Shown one piece after another: positions 13,866 through 21,508 of a stretch of DNA of 43,971 bases. The notes beneath the pieces are model-generated. The model was not told the DNA's origin and ran no database searches. It worked only from the letters and a program-made list of their open reading frames with translations. The stretch lies in contig CASDVE010000025.1 in NCBI GenBank assembly GCA_949284175.1, positions 1 through 43,971 of the forward strand. The letters run 5' to 3'. The number at the start of each line of letters is the position of its first letter. Position 1 is the stretch's first letter. A program made the translations under genes and the position numbers. This DNA is from an uncultured Eubacteriales bacterium (GTDB lineage: Bacteria > Bacillota > Clostridia > Lachnospirales > Lachnospiraceae).

Positions 13866-15604
13866 TAATCTTCTAAGCCCTCAAACTGTAAACGATAGTA
13901 TTTTGCATAAACATTATTTTTCTTCAGTAATTCCTCATGAGTGCCTCGTTCCTCAATTCCATTTTCCCCAATGACAATGATCTCATCCGCATTTCTTATC
14001 GTGGATAGTCGATGGGCAATGGTAATACAAGTACGATTTTTCGCAAGGTCTTCTAAACTTTTTTGAATATGGCGTTCACTCTCATTATCAAGAGCACTGG
14101 TTGCCTCATCAAGAATTAAGATTTTTGGATCTTTTAAGAACACGCGGGCAATGGAAATTCTCTGCTTTTGCCCACCGCTTAAACGAGTTCCTCTCTCTCC
14201 TACAAAGGTGTCATATCCTTCTGGCAAACTCATAATAAAATCATGGATATTGGCTTTCTTTGCTGCCTCCATAATCTGTTCTTTTGTCGCATTTGGATTC
14301 CCATAGGCGATATTGTCACGAACCGTTCCTGTAAATAAATACACATCTTGTTGTACAATTCCAATCGAACGTCTTAAGGATTGTAATGTCAGTCCTCTGA
14401 CATCTTGTCCATCAATTAAAACAGCACCGCTATTCACATCATAAAAACGTGGCAATAACGAACAAATCGTTGTCTTTCCTCCACCACTTGGCCCTACTAG
14501 GGCAACGGATTTTCCCGCTTCAATATGAATATTAATATGATCTAACACAAGATCATCGTCACCATAACTAAAGCATACATCTTTGTAGTCGATGACACCT
14601 GTTACATGAGTTAAATCTTTGCTATCTGGTGCATCTTTAATTTCAACCTGTGTTTCCATCACTTCATTAAAGCGTTTGAAACCAGAATATCCTTTTTGAA
14701 GCATTTCTGTAAACTCAATCAACACTTGGATTGGTTCAACAAAGATGCCGATATAAAGGGCATACGTAGCAAGAGATACTGGTTCTAATGTTCCTTTTGC
14801 TACAAAGTATCCACCACCGACTAAAATGGTCACGTATAAAAGTCCTTGTAAGAAACTATTTCCTCCTTGGAAAAGTCCCATACAATTATAGTTGTTGGTT
14901 TTACTCTGCACATATTCTTCATTGCTCTTTGCAAACTTCTCTCTTTCAATCTCCTCATTGGCAAATGATTTCACAACGCGAATGCCTGCTAACGTATCTT
15001 GTAATGAGGCATTGACACCAGCGATTTTTTTTCGATTGTCCATAAATGTTGCTTGCATTTTCTTATTTTGTACTGATGAGAAAATGAGCATACAGATTGT
15101 TACCGCTAATAAAATCAAGGTCAATGGCACATGGATATACGCAAGTAAAAGGAAAGATCCAATGATCTTTAAGAGAGAAATAAAAATATTCTCTGGCCCA
15201 TGATGAGCAAACTCACAAATTTCAAACAAATCACTGACCAGTTTACTCATCATCTCTCCCGTATTATTTTTATCATAATAAGAGAAAGAAAATTGTTCAT
15301 ATTTATCAAACAATTCCTTTCTCATATCTCGCTCCATATGAACTCCCATAATATGGCCTTGAGCGGAAATATAATATTTACAAACAGAACGCACTGCATA
15401 CATTACAATTAAACCAACGGCTAATGTAAAAAGACTGCGTAAAATGATCTGTGGATCCGCATTAAATACATGGTTATTTAAGTATGTTAATATTTGCGGA
15501 AACGCTAAGTCAATAATACTAATCAACAGCGCACAGAACATATCAATAAAAAATACACTTCGATATGGATGATAATATCGAATAAATTTTTTCATGATCT
15601 TCAT
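13865..15604 (-). CDS. ABC exporter, fused membrane and ATPase domains (MsbA/MdlB type)
   Basis: 579 residues: a six-helix type-1 exporter domain (~1-310), then the nucleotide-binding domain. Walker A GPSGGGKTT lies near 368-376, signature LSGGQKQR near 475, Walker B ILILDEATSAL near 497 and the switch histidine in AHRLST. It works as a homo- or heterodimer to export lipids, peptides or drugs; the cargo cannot be read from sequence. The start at 15604 follows AGAAAGGG; an upstream frame to 15676 covers the terminator hairpin and is not used. It is coupled to brnQ downstream and preceded by the LytTR/DUF3021 pair. Confidence 0.9.
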   Translation of the reverse strand: MKIMKKFIRYYHPYRSVFFIDMFCALLISIIDLAFPQILTYLNNHVFNADPQIILRSLFTLAVGLIVMYAVRSVCKYYISAQGHIMGVHMERDMRKELFDKYEQFSFSYYDKNNTGEMMSKLVSDLFEICEFAHHGPENIFISLLKIIGSFLLLAYIHVPLTLILLAVTICMLIFSSVQNKKMQATFMDNRKKIAGVNASLQDTLAGIRVVKSFANEEIEREKFAKSNEEYVQSKTNNYNCMGLFQGGNSFLQGLLYVTILVGGGYFVAKGTLEPVSLATYALYIGIFVEPIQVLIEFTEMLQKGYSGFKRFNEVMETQVEIKDAPDSKDLTHVTGVIDYKDVCFSYGDDDLVLDHINIHIEAGKSVALVGPSGGGKTTICSLLPRFYDVNSGAVLIDGQDVRGLTLQSLRRSIGIVQQDVYLFTGTVRDNIAYGNPNATKEQIMEAAKKANIHDFIMSLPEGYDTFVGERGTRLSGGQKQRISIARVFLKDPKILILDEATSALDNESERHIQKSLEDLAKNRTCITIAHRLSTIRNADEIIVIGENGIEERGTHEELLKKNNVYAKYYRLQFEGLED

Positions 15605-15647
15605 GGTTTTTTCCCTTTCTATTTTTTCATATAATTCACAATTTTTT

Positions 15648-15656
15648 ATTATAACA
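15648..15656 (-). promoter_or_regulatory. Extended -10 promoter of the ABC exporter-brnQ unit
   Basis: On the minus strand TGT-TATAAT (15656-15648) is an extended -10 element. No good -35 lies 17 bp upstream, where the preceding terminator sits. Confidence 0.5.
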
Positions 15657-15657
15657 C

Positions 15658-15698
15658 AAAAAATGAGCCAAAGCATCTTTTTGTTTGACTCATTTTTT
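15658..15698 (-). terminator. Terminator of the LytTR/DUF3021 operon
   Basis: ATGAGCCAAA (15663-15672) faces TTTGACTCAT (15684-15693). In minus-strand RNA the only non-Watson-Crick position is a G-U pair, and six U residues follow. Flanking A and T runs extend the stem. Confidence 0.75.
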
Positions 15699-15714
15699 AT
15701 GAATTGATATTTTC

Positions 15715-16140
15715 TTATGGTTGTTGATTCATTTTCTCAATATATTCATTCCATTTTTTCTCTTCCCTCTTCCACCATAAAATACTATATTGATACATTA
15801 CAAAGGCAATCAGTATAAACATAATAATAGAGGCTATGATGATATGAGGCTCCATTGGAAACCAATGAAATCCTATGCTAACAACCAAAAAACTTATTAA
15901 ATATCCTACCATAACGGTCTGATATTTCCATTCTTTTTTCTCCCGTATTTTCTCTATTGCAAAAAAATCCAACGCTTCCATTAGTATAATAAAGCCCACG
16001 AATTGTAATAAAAATTTGCTAGAAAATACATACGTATCTTTTCCCCCCGTTAAAATCAGAGAATAAATAGCAGTTAATACAACGCCTAGTGTTGCAATTA
16101 AACCAATATAGGTTGTTCGTTCTAAAAAAAATTGTTTCAT
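15715..16140 (-). CDS. DUF3021-type membrane protein
   Basis: 141 residues with four predicted membrane helices (about 12-32, 45-62, 75-95, 100-120) and a charged C-terminal tail (WWKREEKKWNEY). Length, layout and position directly behind a LytTR-domain gene fit the DUF3021 family, whose members are usually encoded as partners of small LytTR regulators and may modulate them at the membrane. Its ATG overlaps the stop of the LytTR gene by 4 nt, implying translational coupling. Biochemical function unknown. Confidence 0.7.
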   Translation of the reverse strand: MKQFFLERTTYIGLIATLGVVLTAIYSLILTGGKDTYVFSSKFLLQFVGFIILMEALDFFAIEKIREKKEWKYQTVMVGYLISFLVVSIGFHWFPMEPHIIIASIIMFILIAFVMYQYSILWWKREEKKWNEYIEKMNQQP

Positions 16141-16598
16141 AATGGGTTTTCTCCTCCTTCACTCAATTTTTTGAGCATTTCTTTTACACTTGCTAAATAC
16201 GTTCGATTTACGATTAGACACTCTCCATTCAATAAAAAAACTTTCATTCGATGGTTTTTATCCGCCTTTACGCCTTTTAATTTTCTACAATTTAAAATAC
16301 AACTCTTACTAATTCTAACGAATCCAAAGTTTTTTAGTCGGCTTTCGAACTCCTTTAATGACTGCTGGCTTTCATAAAATTCTTCTTTTTCATATAAAAA
16401 ACACTTTCCATCTATCACTTCAATATAGTAAACATTTCTGATTGGAATCCGATATTCACAATCTTCTTTTTTTCCATATAGCTCCATAGAGTATTGTTTG
16501 AAATCATGAATGAATTTTTCTAAAGACTTTGTCATTTTATAGGCACGAATAATAATTTCTTCTTTGCCTTCTTGGATTCGCTCCCACCTAAGCTCCAT
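16137..16598 (-). CDS. LytTR-domain DNA-binding regulator
   Basis: 153 residues without a receiver domain. The C-terminal ~100 residues are a LytTR domain: IPIRNVYYIEVIDGKCFLYE, a central LKEFESRLKNFGFVRISKSCILN and the late V-N-R-T-Y segment. LytTR proteins bind short direct repeats through a beta-strand fold. The start at 16598 follows AAGGAGAGG; an ATG 42 nt earlier is weaker. It forms a two-gene operon with the DUF3021 gene. Targets are not evident; the ABC exporter just downstream or the operon itself are candidates. Confidence 0.85.
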   Translation of the reverse strand: MELRWERIQEGKEEIIIRAYKMTKSLEKFIHDFKQYSMELYGKKEDCEYRIPIRNVYYIEVIDGKCFLYEKEEFYESQQSLKEFESRLKNFGFVRISKSCILNCRKLKGVKADKNHRMKVFLLNGECLIVNRTYLASVKEMLKKLSEGGENPL

Positions 16599-16638
16599 TT
16601 CCCTCTCCTTTCTGCTCTTATTTTTCTTTGATGAGTCC

Positions 16639-16667
16639 ATTATAGAAAATTCTTTTATTTAGCACAA
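16639..16667 (-). promoter_or_regulatory. Promoter of the LytTR/DUF3021 operon
   Basis: TTGTGC (16662-16667) and TATAAT (16639-16644), 17 bp apart on the minus strand, ~40 nt ahead of the LytTR start. Confidence 0.7.
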
Positions 16668-16739
16668 GAAAAGAACCCCAAGTTGCCCTTTTTTAACCTT
16701 ATCTTACCTATTTTATTTCAATAACCCATTGCTTCACTG

Positions 16740-18086
16740 TTATCGTCCATCCATATACCCATGGATGGATGTAACACATCGTTTTATGGCTTCTTCTATT
16801 TGTTCTTCTTCAATAATCAATGGCGGATTAAAATATAATACATTGCCAAGAGGACGCAATAACAGCCCATTTTTTAATGCCTCTTTATAAATTTGATAAC
16901 CTACTCTCTCTTCACTGTCAAACCCTTCTTTTGTCTTCTTATCCTTTACAAGCTCTATGGCATGAATCAAGCCAATATGACGAATTTCTCCAACGTATGG
17001 ATATTCAAGCAACGCTTCCTTTAATCGTTTTGTCAGATAAACTGCTCTTTGATTCGCCTTTTCTATGATGTTCTCTTCCCTCAATATTTTTTGGACTGCC
17101 AATCCAGCTCTGCACCCAAGAGGATTGCCACTATATGTATGGCTGTGCATAAATGCCTTTCCTTCTTTATAATCCGCATAAAAAGCACGATAGATCTCTT
17201 CCGTTGTAATGGTAATCGCCATCGGCAAATATCCACCTGTTAGCCCTTTTGAAACACACATGATGTCTGGCGTAATTTCAGCATGATCACAAGCAAACAT
17301 CTTGCCTGTTCTTCCAAACCCTGTGGCAATTTCATCGACAATCAGCAATACATCATATTCATCGCATAACTTCCTTAATTTCTTTAAATACATGGCAGGA
17401 TAAATTCTCATACCTGCACTCCCCTGTAACAATGGCTCTACAATAATGGCACAGCACTCCTGTGCATATTGTTCAAATGCCTTTTCTGCTTTCCTAAAGC
17501 ATTCTGTATCACAACATTCTCTTGTCTTCCCATAAGGACACCGATAGCAGTCCGGTGCTTCGATTTGAATGGTATCCATTAACATCGGCTGATAGAGCTT
17601 TGCATAGAGATCCATTGCTCCAACAGAAAGGGCTCCTATGGTTTCCCCATGATACCCTTCTGTTAGACACATAAATCTTTTTTTCTCTCGTTTGCCCACT
17701 TGATATTGATACTGAAATGCCATTTTTAAGGAGCATTCGATGGCTGATGAACCATTATCAGAAAAATTAAATTTGGTTAATCCTTTTGGCACATTCTCAC
17801 TTAACTGTTCACAAAGTTGGATGGCAGGCTCATGAGAAAAATTGGCAAAGATAACGTGTTCTAAACAATCCAACTGTTCTTTTATGGCTTTATTGATTGT
17901 GGGATTACAATGTCCAAGCAGATTACACCACCAAGAACTTACAATATCGATATATTCCTTTCCATTCTTATCATAAAGATAAATACCTTGCCCCTTTTTT
18001 ACAATAATCGGTGGCAATTCTTCATAGTCCTTCATTTGAGAACATGGATGCCAAATATAGTTTAAATCTTTTTCTTCTAATGTCAT
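16740..18086 (-). CDS. bioA: Adenosylmethionine-8-amino-7-oxononanoate aminotransferase
   Basis: 448 residues, PLP fold type I. Visible features: YIDIVSSWWCNLLGHCNP near 46-63, LTEGYHGETIGALS, the PLP aspartate in LLIVDEIATGFGRTG and the PLP lysine Lys280 in CVSKGLTGGY. It transfers an amino group from S-adenosylmethionine to KAPA to give DAPA. A cysteine-rich insert (CYRCPYGKTRECCDTEC) lies in the middle; its function is unclear. AGGAG nine bases before the ATG supports the start. Last gene of the biotin operon, 12 nt after bioD. No strong terminator was found behind it. Confidence 0.95.
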   Translation of the reverse strand: MTLEEKDLNYIWHPCSQMKDYEELPPIIVKKGQGIYLYDKNGKEYIDIVSSWWCNLLGHCNPTINKAIKEQLDCLEHVIFANFSHEPAIQLCEQLSENVPKGLTKFNFSDNGSSAIECSLKMAFQYQYQVGKREKKRFMCLTEGYHGETIGALSVGAMDLYAKLYQPMLMDTIQIEAPDCYRCPYGKTRECCDTECFRKAEKAFEQYAQECCAIIVEPLLQGSAGMRIYPAMYLKKLRKLCDEYDVLLIVDEIATGFGRTGKMFACDHAEITPDIMCVSKGLTGGYLPMAITITTEEIYRAFYADYKEGKAFMHSHTYSGNPLGCRAGLAVQKILREENIIEKANQRAVYLTKRLKEALLEYPYVGEIRHIGLIHAIELVKDKKTKEGFDSEERVGYQIYKEALKNGLLLRPLGNVLYFNPPLIIEEEQIEEAIKRCVTSIHGYMDGR

Positions 18087-18098
18087 CGTCTTCTTCTC

Positions 18099-18794
18099 CT
18101 ATTGCTTTTCCTTCTCCCATGCTCCTGTCTTCCTTATCCTGTCTATCATTGTTTCTTCTAATAGAATTTCTTTTGCATTGGGAGCGATGACAGAAAGCAC
18201 AGGAACTTTCGTTATTTCCTCAATCATTTTTATATTATCACGTTCCATTTCACTTCCTGTATAACGATTAATAAAAATTCCTTGTATCCCAATTCTTTTT
18301 TGTCGCAAATATTCTACCGTTAAAACGACTGCATTAATCGTTCCAAGCCCTGCTTCCGCCACTAAAATCGTATTAAGTCCCAGCTCTTTGATAAAATCCT
18401 CTAAAAAAATCTTCTCTTCTTCATCATAACGAATGGGACAGACAATGCCTCCACTTCCTTCCATAACAACAAAATCATGTTCCTCTGCTACCTTTTGAAA
18501 ATCTTCCTTCACCTTCTTTAGCTGAACAGGATTGCCTTCTAACTTGCTAGCCAAATGAGGAGAAACAGCATTTTGATACAAATAAGAAACTAAAGTATGC
18601 TCTTCTTGCTCTAAGCCTGCCACTCGTTTTACGTATCCTGCATCGCTTTCTTCCATGGATCTTGCCCCACTAATCGCTCCTTTATAATAGCCAACTAAAA
18701 TACCCAGTTCCTTTAATTTCTTTACAAGGAGTGCCGTCACATAAGTCTTTCCAACATCAGTCCCTGTTCCTATGATGAAAATACCTTTCGTCAT
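18099..18794 (-). CDS. bioD: ATP-dependent dethiobiotin synthetase
   Basis: 231 residues. P-loop GTGTDVGKT at residues 9-17 and the VMEGSGGIVCPI segment are typical of BioD, which closes the ureido ring of DAPA with CO2 and ATP to form dethiobiotin. The start at 18794 follows AAAGGAG; this ribosome-binding site and the first 38 nt lie inside the 3' end of bioB, so translation of the two is probably coupled. An ATG 24 nt earlier is possible but has no ribosome-binding site. Confidence 0.94.
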   Translation of the reverse strand: MTKGIFIIGTGTDVGKTYVTALLVKKLKELGILVGYYKGAISGARSMEESDAGYVKRVAGLEQEEHTLVSYLYQNAVSPHLASKLEGNPVQLKKVKEDFQKVAEEHDFVVMEGSGGIVCPIRYDEEEKIFLEDFIKELGLNTILVAEAGLGTINAVVLTVEYLRQKRIGIQGIFINRYTGSEMERDNIKMIEEITKVPVLSVIAPNAKEILLEETMIDRIRKTGAWEKEKQ

Positions 18795-19761
18795 CCCAAA
18801 GCTCCTTTCGGTATCCAAGTTCTTCTATCATATTTAAATCGTTATCCACAGTAATGCCTGCCGTTGTCAACATATCGCCAGAAATAACCGCATTAGCACC
18901 CGAAGTAAAACAACTTCTTCCTTTATCTTCTAATAATCCCCGCCCTCCTGCCAAACGAATGGAAGCATCCGGAAGTAAAAATCGAAATACAGCAACTGCT
19001 CTTCTTACCTCTTCCATCGTTAAAGGAGTTTGATTCTCATATGGAGTTCCTAAAATAGGATTTAATACATTCACTGGCACAGAACGAATCCCCAGTTCTC
19101 GAAGAGAAAGTGCCAAATCAATGCGATCTTCTATGGTTTCTCCAAGTCCTAAAATCCCGCCACTGCAAACGCTTAATCCCACCTTTTTTGCGGAACGAAT
19201 GGCTTTTATTTTATCCTCATAGGTATGGGTGGTACAAATGTTTTTAAAATTCCTTTTGGAAGTTTCTAAATTATTGTGAATGCGACTGACACCTGCATCT
19301 TTTAATTTTTGAAATTGTTCCTCTTTTAAAAGTCCTAACGAAGCACATACTGCAATTTCTGTTTCCTTTCGTATCTGACGTACGGTTTCACAAAGCTCTT
19401 CCACCTCCTGATCGGATAACGTCTTTCCCGATGTTACAATGGAATATCGTAAAACACCTTTTTCATCATTGTACTTTGCCCATGTTACAATTTCTTCCTT
19501 ACTAAGCAAAGGATATTCTTCCACTTTAGTAGGATAATGAGCCGATTGTGCACAATACTTACAATCCTCCGAACATCTCCCACTTTTTCCATTGATAATG
19601 GTACAAATATCAAAAATATTTTCACAAAAATGTTTTCTAATCTCATCAGCACTCTGACAAAGTTGTTCCAATGGTGCTTCATAAAGCACCATCGCCTCTT
19701 CTTTTCCAATCCTTTCTCCCGATAATACCTTTTGTTTTAACTTTTCTACCATATCCATCAT
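18757..19761 (-). CDS. bioB: Biotin synthase, radical SAM
   Basis: 334 residues from the chosen start. The radical-SAM cluster motif is Cys63-x3-Cys67-x2-Cys70 (CSEDCKYC), and residues for the second, sulphur-donating cluster follow (VCASLG, ICTTHTYEDK, SVCSGGI). It inserts sulphur into dethiobiotin to form biotin. The start is not sharp: GTGGGAA lies ahead of the ATG at 19761, while an in-frame ATG at 19797 gives 12 extra residues with only GGGG upstream. Third gene of the biotin operon, ~55 nt behind bioY. Confidence 0.95.
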   Translation of the reverse strand: MMDMVEKLKQKVLSGERIGKEEAMVLYEAPLEQLCQSADEIRKHFCENIFDICTIINGKSGRCSEDCKYCAQSAHYPTKVEEYPLLSKEEIVTWAKYNDEKGVLRYSIVTSGKTLSDQEVEELCETVRQIRKETEIAVCASLGLLKEEQFQKLKDAGVSRIHNNLETSKRNFKNICTTHTYEDKIKAIRSAKKVGLSVCSGGILGLGETIEDRIDLALSLRELGIRSVPVNVLNPILGTPYENQTPLTMEEVRRAVAVFRFLLPDASIRLAGGRGLLEDKGRSCFTSGANAVISGDMLTTAGITVDNDLNMIEELGYRKELWDDERYFHHRNRD

Positions 19762-19816
19762 AGCAATTCCCACTTTCTTTCTTCTAAAACTACCCATTCA
19801 TACCCCATTTTAAAGG

Positions 19817-20374
19817 CTATTTTGCCACCTCTAGTTCCCTTCTTATAATGGGAATCAGCCGTTTTCCAAAGGTTGCTGTTAAACAACATAAAATAATATC
19901 TCCCGGAGCAGATAAGAAAACACAGTACAAAAATAACGCCCAAATTCCCATATCTGTCTTTAAATAAAATGTCATAATAATCCAGTAATACGCGGTACCA
20001 CAGATATAGATAATTCCTAGTCCTAAAAGACAAGCCACTAAAATACGCTTTCTGGAGGGATTTTCTCCTTTTTGAACAATCATCCCTGTGACATAAGTTC
20101 CAATAATAAACCCGATCAAATAGCCAAATGTGGGTTGAAAAATATATCCAATGCCTCCTCCCGATGCAAACACTGGAAGTCCTAATAACCCCAATGCCAC
20201 ATAAAGAGCAACACTCATCGCACCTAATCTAGCCCCTAAAAATATCCCTGCTAATGTAGTAAATAAAAACTGTAATGTAAACGGTACAAAAGGAACTGGC
20301 ACTTTAATAAAGGCTCCAACTGCAACTAGTACGGTAAACATGGCACATAAAATCATATTTCTTGTTCGATTCAT
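19817..20374 (-). CDS. bioY: Biotin transporter BioY, ECF-type S component
   Basis: 185 residues with about six membrane helices. It shows PVPFVPFTLQ near residue 26, TLAGIFLGARLGAMSVALYV and the SGGGIGYIFQPTFGYLIGF segment typical of BioY. It binds biotin with high affinity and associates with an ECF energising module; the EcfA1/EcfA2/EcfT set encoded at 26016-28515 is the obvious partner. GAGGAG lies 11 nt before the ATG. It sits 21 nt after birA and upstream of bioB, so uptake and synthesis share BirA control. Confidence 0.94.
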   Translation of the reverse strand: MNRTRNMILCAMFTVLVAVGAFIKVPVPFVPFTLQFLFTTLAGIFLGARLGAMSVALYVALGLLGLPVFASGGGIGYIFQPTFGYLIGFIIGTYVTGMIVQKGENPSRKRILVACLLGLGIIYICGTAYYWIIMTFYLKTDMGIWALFLYCVFLSAPGDIILCCLTATFGKRLIPIIRRELEVAK

Positions 20375-20395
20375 CCTATGGTTCTCCTCTTTTTC

Positions 20396-21373
20396 CTACA
20401 CTCGAATGCTCACTTCTCCACTGGATAAGTATTCTATGGTTCCATCTTCATACTGTACCTTCAAATGACATTGATCATCCACTTCTAACGCTTTTGCATT
20501 TCTTTTTTGTCCCATTCGCAATACAGAAATATCTTTTCCTACTACAAAAGAGCGTTTCTTGTATTCTTCTAAAAATTTTCTTTCTCGAATTTCCCCATAA
20601 CAACTCATAAACTGATTTATAATCTCCCCTGCCAACTGATTTCTCAAATTTTCTTTTTTTATTGCTTTTGGAAATACAGAATGGGCAATATCCTTTAATT
20701 CTTCTGGAAAACCTTGTGCAGGCTCTGTCACATTAATTCCAATTCCAATAATGGCATATTCCAGTTGTCCAGATTCTAAAGAAGTAGAGGCTTCTGTTAA
20801 GATTCCTGCTATTTTTCTTCCTCTCATCCAAATATCATTCACCCACTTGATTTGTGCCTCTTCTCCACTTATCTTCTCAATTGCTTTTGCAACTGCCACA
20901 GCCGCTGAAATGGTGAGCAATTCCCCTTCTCTATACTGAAGCTGTGGATGCAACAAAAAGCTCATATAAAGTCCTGTTCCATAAGGAGAAAAGAAGGCTC
21001 GTCCAAATCGACCTCGTCCCTGTGTCTGCTCCTCAGCTAACAACACCATATCCCTATGTTCCCCTTCTGTTACCATCTGTTTTAACCGGGTGTTGGTGGA
21101 GTCTATCTGCTTCTCCACTTCCACGTGCAAATATTGATTTTCCTTTAATAACTCCTGTTTAATTCCCACCGCTGATAAAATATCTGGCATACTTTGTAAA
21201 GCGTATCCCCGATTTGTTATGGCTTCAATAGGATACCCTTCTTCTTGTAATGCTTTTATCGCCTTCCAGATTCCTGCTCTTGTCACTTCTAGCTGTTCAG
21301 CCAGCTCCTGTCCTGACAAAAACTCACCTTCTCTTGTTTTTAACAACAATAATACTTTTTCTTTTAACTTCAT
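20396..21373 (-). CDS. birA: Bifunctional biotin-protein ligase / biotin operon repressor
   Basis: 325 residues, full length for the repressor type. An N-terminal winged helix (SGQELAEQLEVTRAGIWKAI, ~20-39) precedes the ligase domain with GRGRFGR at 119-125 and KWVNDIWM near 178, then a C-terminal SH3-like domain. It makes biotinyl-AMP and attaches biotin to carboxylases; when biotin is plentiful the holo-repressor dimer binds its operator. That operator lies in its own promoter (21422-21452), so the entire operon is autoregulated. AAGGAAGGGA precedes the ATG. First gene of birA-bioYBDA. Confidence 0.95.
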   Translation of the reverse strand: MKLKEKVLLLLKTREGEFLSGQELAEQLEVTRAGIWKAIKALQEEGYPIEAITNRGYALQSMPDILSAVGIKQELLKENQYLHVEVEKQIDSTNTRLKQMVTEGEHRDMVLLAEEQTQGRGRFGRAFFSPYGTGLYMSFLLHPQLQYREGELLTISAAVAVAKAIEKISGEEAQIKWVNDIWMRGRKIAGILTEASTSLESGQLEYAIIGIGINVTEPAQGFPEELKDIAHSVFPKAIKKENLRNQLAGEIINQFMSCYGEIRERKFLEEYKKRSFVVGKDISVLRMGQKRNAKALEVDDQCHLKVQYEDGTIEYLSSGEVSIRV

Positions 21374-21399
21374 AGTTCCCTTCCTTTCTTGTTACAGCA

Positions 21400-21428
21400 A
21401 GTATACCCGATTTTTTAAAAATTGTAAA
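21400..21428 (-). promoter_or_regulatory. Promoter of the birA-bioYBDA operon
   Basis: TTTACA (21423-21428) and TATACT (21400-21405), 17 bp apart on the minus strand. The -35 hexamer lies inside one half of the BirA operator, so bound repressor would exclude RNA polymerase. Confidence 0.8.
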
Positions 21429-21452
21429 CTATTTTTTTATTTTAGTTTACAA
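21422..21452. promoter_or_regulatory. BirA operator
   Basis: TTGTAAAC (21422-21429) and GTTTACAA (21445-21452) form a perfect 8-bp inverted repeat separated by 15 bp, matching the known BirA-box pattern (TGTxAAC-N15-GTTxACA). It overlaps the operon's -35. Confidence 0.9.
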
Positions 21453-21458
21453 TGTATC

Positions 21459-21500
21459 AAAAAAAGAGAGAACCGTTTTTCACAGTCCTCTCTTTTTTCG
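21459..21500 (-). terminator. Terminator of the diguanylate cyclase gene
   Basis: AAAAAAGAGAG on the left pairs with CTCTCTTTTTT on the right around a ~17-nt loop. The symmetrical A and T runs allow use on both strands; on the minus strand it follows the cyclase stop by ~10 nt. Confidence 0.75.
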
Positions 21501-21508
21501 TTTTATTA

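Noticed and set aside
16745..16770. Perfect CCATCCAT/ATGGATGG hairpin at the bioA 3' end as terminator
   Set aside because: It lies within the coding region and has no U-tract; kept only as a possible 3' stabilising fold.
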